Of a stretch of DNA of 64,000 nt, positions 56,827 through 64,000 are shown piece by piece (within the stretch, counting starts at the first letter, position 1; every line of letters starts with the position of its first letter). The position numbers and the translations under genes are program-made. The notes under the pieces were generated by a model. It saw only the letters and a list, made by a program, of their open reading frames with translations, had not been told where the DNA came from and made no database searches. Origin of the DNA: Adiantum capillus-veneris (lineage: Eukaryota > Streptophyta > Polypodiopsida > Polypodiales > Pteridaceae). Where the stretch lies: positions 137,401,029-137,465,028 of the forward strand of contig CM043964.1 in assembly GCA_014529385.2 (NCBI GenBank), read 5' to 3'.

Positions 56827-59329
56827 CGAAAAAAATGCGGTACACTTGGTGGGTAGCTGCTACTGCAGCTGTGGTCTCTTCTTTGAGCTCTCTAACTTGC
56901 ACAAGTCCTCTTCTTAGTCTAGTAGAAATTGTTGTTGTCCTTGGTGGTGGTGGTTGCTCTTTATCATCTTCTCCCTTGTTTAGTTGCCAGTCATTTTGGG
57001 TGGGAGTGGGTGGTAGATGCTCTACTTGGACTATGGCATGATAGGAAATTCATGTGATTACCTCTAGAGCTCCATGATAAGTAATGGTAGATGGTTTCTT
57101 CGATCTAGTCAAAGCCATATGTACATATTGTGCATGGTTTTCTGGCATCATGTATGCTTGGGTAAAGGTAGATGCCATTGCATGTGTAGGGCTTGTGTAT
57201 CTTGTTATTTTTTCCTATGAAGTAAAAATATTGATGATAAAGCCTTAGAACATTGGCCACCTCTCTTTGCTTCAAGTCTGCAAAGGATGTTGGATTGCTT
57301 GGTGAATATATATCTATGGTTTCCAAGTTGTCCTATTGCATGGTTTACCCTTTGGAAGTCTACCCTTCAGGCAGTAGCTCGATGGAATTTTTGAGCCCGA
57401 CCTTCTCTAACAATGGCTTGATTGTGGGGGCTTTAGCAAGGTCCACTCCTTCCTTTGGTAGTAGGTAGATGTCCACTTTAGTCCCTTCTCCACTTTTGGA
57501 TATTCCATGGTAGAAACTTCATGTGCTTCTTTGGGGGGTGCACTATGTAATCATGCCAATGTATCACGTGATTTCAGCAGGAGGGTTTTTTTAATGCAAT
57601 AATTTTAGTGAAGTTAATAGAGGTATATTAACAAAAGGGGTTTTTATACTCCATCTTGAAAACAAAAACCTAAAATAAGGGGTCATTTTATTCATTCAAA
57701 CATGTTAAAAAAGGGGGGTTTTAAACACCCCCAAACACTCGCTATATAGGGGGTTTCTCAATAGTGCACCCCTTGAGTGTGCTTCCAAGTGTTCTTGGCT
57801 AGTCCAAGTGACATTGATCTCTTTAAGTGATTCTTCCTCTAGTAGGTAGGGTGGTGACTCTACCAACTTTTCTTTCACAGACTTCTTCTTGGGAGCTATC
57901 GATAAGGATGATATAGCTCTTGCATATAGTCCAAATTGGAGATTAGTAGTCCAAAAGTGTTATTTTGCAAGTATAAGCTTTCAAATACTTGGAAATAAAC
58001 CAGTAGAAGGCATGCATGGAGGAGAAAAGTAAAAAATCCAATCTTGATAATTCCTGAAATAAGCGTGTCTATTTTGCAATTTGTGCATATGAACTTGAAA
58101 TTTGTGCATATTATCAAGATTGGATGCCCTAGTGATGTAGGAAGGGTTCGAAGATTGGTTAGGTTTGGAGCTCATATATGTGAGAGTTAGACTAAAAAGT
58201 ATGTCCGCTTTTTCGCTTTTAGACTAACCTAGTGATAACTTGTGATTAGCTAGTCCATTACCGATTAAATTTGGTGATGTACAACTAAGCCATATTATGA
58301 CTTTATGGAAATTCCCCCCAGATGACTACTTGCAAAATAGGCGCACCTATTTTGAATGTCTAGATTTGTGGATTTTTTGGCTCATGAGCATTGGCATCGG
58401 TAAGGTAGTGAAAGTTGACTTCTCATGCAATTTGCACTTGAAATGAGTGCTTGGGGTCAATGTGTATCCAAGTTTGGCTTTATGCATAATTTTAATATTT
58501 TTAGTCAAGATTTGACATTCATAGTTGATTTGGTGGGTGATCCATGCATATAAGGTGTGTAGGTGTTAGAGTTCAGGCATCTCTCTCAATTTATCCAGTC
58601 GATCCTAGTTTCTGCTAGGGACAAGTGAGGACATGTGTTAGGGGAGTAAGGAATGTTTTGTGGATGTGCCTAGCTAGTATGAGGTAGTTCTCTTTGCCAT
58701 TGCCTGTGAAATGTAAAAGGTTAGTGATATTCGCAAAAGGAGGTGGTGCATTTGTTGTAGGATCCTTTGGATAAATATACCCATTGGTCCACAAATCCAA
58801 ATGATGTTTTTTGTTTGTCCTTCTAAGTTCTTTCTCCTGTTGGGATAAGAAAGACTCCTTCCTACATTTTTGCAATGGTGCGTGTACGCTTGCAATACAT
58901 CAACGTGAAGATGTTGTGTGTTCTTTCTTTGGGTAAGTGTTGAAGATGAAGGGGATGGGGATTGCAAGTTCAAATTGATGTTTTCATCAAGAAAAGAAGT
59001 GTTTTCCATTCCTATGACTAACAAAATATCTCAAGTTTTGGCAGCGAAGGCATGGAAGCTCGCATTTGACATCACTGTAGTCCCATGTTTAGAGTTGATA
59101 GAGTTCCTGTAGCTTATGTTTTTGGAGGGAACACTTATAAATTAGTGTTTCAAATCATTAGTCATACGGTTATTTAGATTCTTGACAAGAGAAAGAAGGA
59201 CAAGAAAAGAAGGCGGCGGCTATCAAACAATGAATTTCATTTCGGCTATTTGTTGGTGCAAAAAAGCGTCACCTATAATATAGTATCTAACATTTTCATT
59301 TTCTCTCTCTAAGATGACGTGGAACTTCT
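56827..59329 (-). other. Decayed, mostly non-coding sequence, probably retroelement-derived
   Basis: No supported gene. Short minus-strand stretches such as FADLKQREVANVLRLYHQYF (about 57210-57270) look like old coding sequence but have no recognised family. Context (gypsy protease remains to the right) suggests a degraded gypsy element. Confidence 0.4.
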
Positions 59330-59960
59330 TACAGAGCCCAAAAGTGAGTCCAAAGTTCTCCTAATGTTTGGAAGGGAATAATGTCGTGTTTGTCTTCGTT
59401 GCAAAACTTGGTGGGCATGATTTTGTTTCCGCATATGTACAAGGTGGCTAGTATATGAATGCTTTCATGGGGTGCAAAAAAATTCCTTGAAGAAAGGCTC
59501 GGATATATAGGCATCATCCTCCATTGATCTTTCTAATTATAATATTTATGAAGGAGATTATTATAGTCGATTGCTCCACACATTCAAATGTGAGTTTTGA
59601 TTTGAAGCCATATGGGAGTTTTTGGTTCATCTATCGTGGTTGAGTCAAACTCTTCAATAGGTCTTCAAGTGACATCTCTATAGGAATGGTCTTTTAGGAG
59701 CACTATTGTAGCCGTCTCAAGTAAGATATGGTCATAACCCCAATCTTGAATCGTTTTAAGTTGTCACATAAATGGGCGTACCAATATAACCTCAAAATTG
59801 TTGTCCTTTTCAAAATCTACTAGCGCAAATGTATATTTGTATTCAATCCCACAAGATGTGACTACTATTTTCTCTAGCATCCCACCAATGTATGTTCATA
59901 TTCAATCCCACAAGTTGTGATTGCCATTTGCTACCTAATGCAAATCTTGGTTGTTCAAGC
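59330..59960 (-). pseudogene. Decayed gypsy protease-linker relic
   Basis: On the minus strand the segment aligns with 35260-35880 of the gag-pol element. It retains VVTSCGIEYKYTFA, VRPFM then QLKTIQDWGYDHI, and an E-E-F-D-S-T stretch. Nucleotide matches such as GGTCATAACCCCAATC and ATTCAATCCCACAAGATGTGAC support the homology. Stops are frequent. Confidence 0.7.
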
Positions 59961-60009
59961 TATATACATCTTTTTTAAATTTAGAAGGCCCAAATAAAAC
60001 TTTTGCTAT

Positions 60010-60215
60010 CTATTGTCTGTAGCAAGGCTCTTAGCTATCAACCCTTGAAAGTTTACATGTGCTAAGGTCCAACAAGGGATTTGGTGTATGTAGCACTACT
60101 CTTAGGTATCATATCTTTAAAGGTATACATGTTCTAAGGGACACTGGGTAAATGTAGGAGGGCTCTTAAGTATCTATCAACCCTTTAAAGGTATACATGT
60201 GGTAATGGTCTAGCA
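60010..60215 (+). repeat. Tandem repeat, about three 65-70 bp units
   Basis: Units contain GGCTCTTAGCTATCAACCC then TTTAAAGGTATACATGT then GGTCCA/ACAAGG. They are seen at about 60014-60080, 60085-60140 and 60155-60215. Confidence 0.7.
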
Positions 60216-60849
60216 AGGAAGTTTAATGATGTGTTGTACAAAATGATTTTGAGACGATTCAGTACTACCTAGGGTGGAGACTAGGGCAACGAGGAAAATT
60301 GTTATTGCACCAATAGGAACATATCAAGACTTGGTGAATAACAACACTTCCAGTAAGGTGGGGTATGCCTTTTGGATTCAAAACCATAAAACTCCCCTTT
60401 TACTAATTATTTAAAAAAAGAAATATTTCTTTCTAAAAAAGGAGGTGAAAAATTTATAATTTGGCCGTTTATAACTCTTACATATAATCTCCATTTTGAA
60501 AAAAAATAATAGATATGCAATCTTTATCTTTTTGTACATATGTTACATGGTATGGTTTTACTTGCTAGATTTTAAACCTCATTTCGGGGGAAAATTTTGA
60601 ATTCAAGTAAACTAGCCATTTTTCATGTTGCATTCAAAAGATGTCCTTTGATTGCTTTCTCAAAACTGAAGGTTGGATTGTCTTAAAGTGCCAGATAAAA
60701 AGGCCCTCCTAGACCCCATTCTCTTGCTAATGGAAGCCACTCGAAAATGAAATACCATGTAGGCGAGTGAGGGATGTAAGAGATCTCTCTGAGATCTGAG
60801 ATATAGGAAATCTTCCATCATTCCTATTGTTACGATATTGAGCACCTTT
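60216..60849. other. No feature seen
   Basis: AT-rich sequence with poly-A/T tracts and no coding or RNA signal that I can support. Confidence 0.5.
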
Positions 60850-61451
60850 TGTTGTATGTGGTTAGCATTACAATTGGGATAGCAGTTGTATAATGGCTAA
60901 TCACCGTGCTGTCTTTATTTTTCAGTAATAAGTGAGGTGATGCTGTGTAGATTGGAACTTTAGAAACTGAGAAGAAGACATCGGCAATAAAACCAATAAT
61001 TCCTTTCGGCCATTTATTTTAGCATAAGTGTTGTAGTTATTTTTTTCAATAAGCCTGTGTGGCTTTGTTGTACAACGTTAGTGAGAACCTACCCTATGAA
61101 GATTCATGCAATAAGTGATAGGTACCACCCATGAACTCAAGTGTAAAGAAATTAAATACTTAACTGTTTGGGAGCTACAACTTTAACCCATTTTCTTGCA
61201 AGATTTTCTCTCTCCTTCCCTTAAGCTATGTTGTTTGCTCTAATCTGTCCTCTAATCTTGTTCATATCATTTTCTCTTACAAGATTTCACCATCTTGACT
61301 ATGTTTTGTGTGTGTGTGTGTAGATTGCGTTGTCTTTGTCTATCTGTGTATGTGTACTTGGAAAGGGAGAGATACTGAGATGTATGAAGGGTGTGTGTGT
61401 GTGTGTGGACAGCTTGAGATTCTGACATATATTATCTCGAGTCTCCCAACA
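60850..61451 (+). repeat. Probable LTR ending at a tRNA-Met primer site
   Basis: The right edge CTCCCAACA (61451) is followed within one base by TGGTATCAGAGTGAGGTGG (from 61453), a tRNA-Met type primer site. The left edge is uncertain; TGTTGTATG at 60850 would give TGTTG..CAACA ends and about 600 bp. (GT)n runs lie at 61303-61321 and 61389-61406. No gag is recognisable downstream. Confidence 0.5.
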
Positions 61452-61518
61452 CTGGTATCAGAGTGAGGTGGCTCGTGAAAATCGTCTGGGGGATTCACTC
61501 TATATACAAAACGGGACA

Positions 61519-61612
61519 CCAACTGTTGCGAGCAGATAGCTTTGATAAAACCCCTATATATGATGCCAGCTACTGCGAGCAGACAGCTTTGATAAAACCC
61601 CTATATATGACT
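61519..61612 (+). repeat. Direct duplication of about 49 bp
   Basis: GCGAGCAGATAGCTTTGATAAAACCCCTATATATGA-type sequence occurs twice in succession (about 61526-61562 and 61576-61611) with single-base changes. It lies downstream of the primer site. Confidence 0.85.
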
Positions 61613-61619
61613 CATATTA

Positions 61620-62665
61620 GAAAATATGACCCCCTTTCTACACTTATACGACAATCAACAAAGAAAACTATCATACCCCTATCTTACATATAAAATTTAG
61701 GTCTCACATGATCTAGCCGAGTAAAACTAGTCAAAGAGTGTGTAGCATATTGACTGACAACGTACTAAGGAACCACTTTCGTTGATAACTAGATGTACCC
61801 TCAATGTGTCTTAGTTTGACTTTCAAATTATGCGCTCAATCAACGTGCACTCTGGCTACTCGTCCAATTCTGACCCATCCAAAGTTGGTGTAAATCAACC
61901 CTTGATCTACTCCAAATTAGTCCTTATCTATGACGGGCTTGATGCAAAATTTGATGTGTGACCTGATAAAAAACTTCCCCAAAATTCATCCAAACCCTCG
62001 TGCACACCAATGACCAATCGTTACAAGTAATTAACCCGGGTCACGTTTCCCCCTCCCCTCTCCCATAAATATGATACCCCCCTCCCTTATTTTTAAGCTT
62101 GGGAGATAAATTATCGAGGGCCTGCCCCTAACTTATACGCTTATTAACTTGTAAAAAAAAACCCTCCCTTGCACTTACGTGGTGCGGTAAGTTTTCCATG
62201 GTGAATCCCCCGGCGAAAATCGGAAACATAATTTCAGTTTGTGAAGAGATAAGGATCAAATAGGCAAAGATCCGATTTGAATACTTGATTTTAAATGTTA
62301 ATTGACAATTTTTTCATCAAATTGCGCTTAGCGACAGTCGTAAACCGGTATGGAAGCACTCAATTTTAAAATTGCTAATCTTTGTTGAATTTGTGAAGAA
62401 GAAGAGAAGTAGGATCAAGAAAATTGATGAAGTGATCATAAATTTTGAGATCGATGGCTTAACAATAAAAGTACCAATGAAATTTGACAAGCCTTGTAGA
62501 TTTTGAAGTTGCTCGCAAAATAAGAAGGGAGGATCTTTGATGGGTCATTCAACAATTCTAAAGAGGGGATGGGAATGTAGGGAGCTTTTGGAGGATTTTT
62601 TTGCTCAATTGAGCAATTTTAAAAAAAGCTCCTTTCGCTCCACAATCTTTGGAGCAAGCTTTTTT
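61620..62665. other. No recognisable feature
   Basis: Non-coding sequence downstream of the putative LTR and primer site, possibly leader of a dead element. I see no gag-like reading frame. Stops are dense in all frames. Confidence 0.45.
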
Positions 62666-62669
62666 TCTT

Positions 62670-62671
<2 letters not shown>

Positions 62672-62714
<43 letters not shown>

Positions 62715-62760
62715 AATGTACACACACACACACACACGTGTGTGTGTGCATTTCTTTCTC

Positions 62761-62828
<68 letters not shown>

Positions 62829-62876
62829 GTATTATATATCCCTTCTCCCTCCCCTCCCCCCTCTCTCTCTCTCTCA
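62672..62876. repeat. Compound microsatellite (CT)n-(AC)n-(GT)n-(CT)n
   Basis: (TC)n at 62672-62713, (CA)n at 62721-62737 running directly into (GT)n at 62738-62748, (CT)n at 62763-62825, and a short CT run at 62862-62875. The CA/GT junction is self-complementary. Apparent open frames here are repeat artefacts. Confidence 0.95.
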
Positions 62877-62879
62877 TGT

Positions 62880-64000
62880 CCAAGTGGATGTGCACTGATC
62901 TGACGTCAAATAAGTAGTCGACGTGGAGCAGTCTCCTTGAGGTTCACCCAAGATAAAAAGGCCTTAGGCCAATCAAGTAAAGAAAGGTGGTCTATTCGAC
63001 TATGAGGACTGGAGACTACTTATTAAAATTGTTGCTGGCCCAATAGGAGTACCAGTTGAGCCCAATTTTGCATTTGTCTAGTGGCATCGCCAACTTGCGT
63101 GGTATTCTCTTGGTTTGTTGGGGCCATTGCGCTTCTGTGCCATAAAAGAGCCACAAGCCTTGGCAATTGCACGCAGTTCACATATATGATATTACCATCA
63201 TGATTAAACCAATCACCAGTCATCCATAGTACCGATTATTATATAGACTATGCCAAAATTACATTGCATGCTTAAATTGAACCTTGCCCTATTTACCTTA
63301 TAGAGTGAAAGTCCACCACCGAAAATGAAGTCCACAAAGCCTTGTATGTAGCAATTGTGGAATTAATGGCGGCCCTTATGGTCGTACAAGGTATCTTGTG
63401 TTCCTAAAAACTGACAGTTATAAAACGTGGCTCTGTCCCCAGATATTTGGAAGGCCACCGCCTGCATGTCATTGGAGCCAGGATGGGGATAAGGTGCCGT
63501 GTTGTGGAAGCATGCAACAATTTATAGTCAAGAATTCGTATTATAAGTTGCTATTGATTGCTACACCATCATCATCATCAATACTCAAACAAATTAGCTT
63601 GCACTTGTACGTACCGAGAAAGTGATGTCTTTGGATATAAAGCCATCAGACATCACCGACATTAAGGTGTCTCGAAAATGGAGCCTGTAGACCTTGCGTT
63701 GTCGTGCATGTGATCATCGTCTAGCCAGCTTGTTTGCCTGTGGCACCTTGGAATGTGATGTACGACTTCTTCTTAGGAATCTTCACCTTCTCTCTATGGC
63801 AAAGCATTGCATTATAACATGATGTTCAGTGTTTTGGGAAAATCATTTTTCCGAACATACAAAATTCCTTTCCTTGATTTTGTCAAGAGGAAATTTCAGA
63901 AAATTAGGGTTTTTTTTTGGCTTTTTACACTATTTTTGTTGATTTTGGGGTGGCATTATTTCCTTCACTCATAAACTACCGCCTCAATCTGAAGGACCAC
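62880..64000. other. No recognisable feature
   Basis: No long reading frame, RNA gene or known repeat could be supported on either strand. Short direct ATC repeats occur near 63570. Confidence 0.45.

Noticed and set aside
62558-62903. Arg/Glu- or Leu/Ser-repeat proteins on both strands
   Set aside because: They are translations of CT/GA and AC/GT microsatellites.

Overview
This is repeat-dominated nuclear DNA from a land plant. I see no host gene, rRNA or tRNA gene. All recognisable coding sequence is transposable-element sequence: two CACTA (En/Spm-type) DNA transposons of one family, two families of Ty1-copia LTR retrotransposons, several Ty3-gypsy elements and their debris, tandem arrays and microsatellites. 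The tRNA-Met and tRNA-Asp primer sites, the TNP2-type transposase and the plant copia/gypsy polyproteins establish a plant. The heavy nesting suggests a large genome. Some gag/pol features remind me of fern, lycophyte or gymnosperm elements, but the species cannot be determined from this window.

Layout: (1) 1-4230, the 3' part of CACTA-1 (TNP2 transposase pseudogene, second spliced ORF, subterminal repeats, TIR). It sits in the leader of a minus-strand LTR element whose PBS and LTR lie at 4486-5954. (2) 6011-11257, a complete copia element (Copia-1) with 321-bp LTRs, a CTTAT target duplication and a broken gag-pol. It is inserted in an array containing the motif AAGTGGTGGA. (3) 11490-13690, a minus-strand gypsy gag-PR-RT fragment, then the main array at 14270-16135. 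(4) 16136-21640, the 3' part of a minus-strand retroelement: LTR, polypurine tract, a very long coiled-coil accessory ORF, and four 285-bp-spaced copies of a 24-bp palindrome. (5) 21644-28529, Copia-2, whose right LTR is followed by a second PBS and a truncated second gag (tandem LTR-internal-LTR-internal). (6) 29970-39962, a minus-strand gypsy gag-PR-RT-RH-INT. Its post-integrase ORF contains a second retropepsin-like domain. (7) 39966-41290, a second, inverted block of the palindrome. (8) About 41347-44820, a plus-strand gypsy with a tRNA-Asp PBS and a degenerate gag. (9) 45272-56826, CACTA-2, mostly on the minus strand. A gypsy element of the same family as the one hosting CACTA-1 is nested in it, and an internal inversion has flipped that element's 3' LTR together with part of the transposase. 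(10) 56827-64000, decayed gypsy protease remains, a tandem repeat, an LTR end with a PBS, and CT/AC microsatellites.

The elements interact mainly by nesting. The same gypsy family both hosts one CACTA copy and is hosted by the other. Copia-1 has nearly identical LTRs and Copia-2 a nearly intact pol, so they appear to be the youngest insertions. The two CACTA copies carry different deletions in the same transposase domain. The most unusual items are the protease-like domain downstream of integrase, the coiled-coil accessory ORF with its palindromic repeats, the 125-bp-arm hairpin inside CACTA-2, and the inversion that can be read at both junctions.
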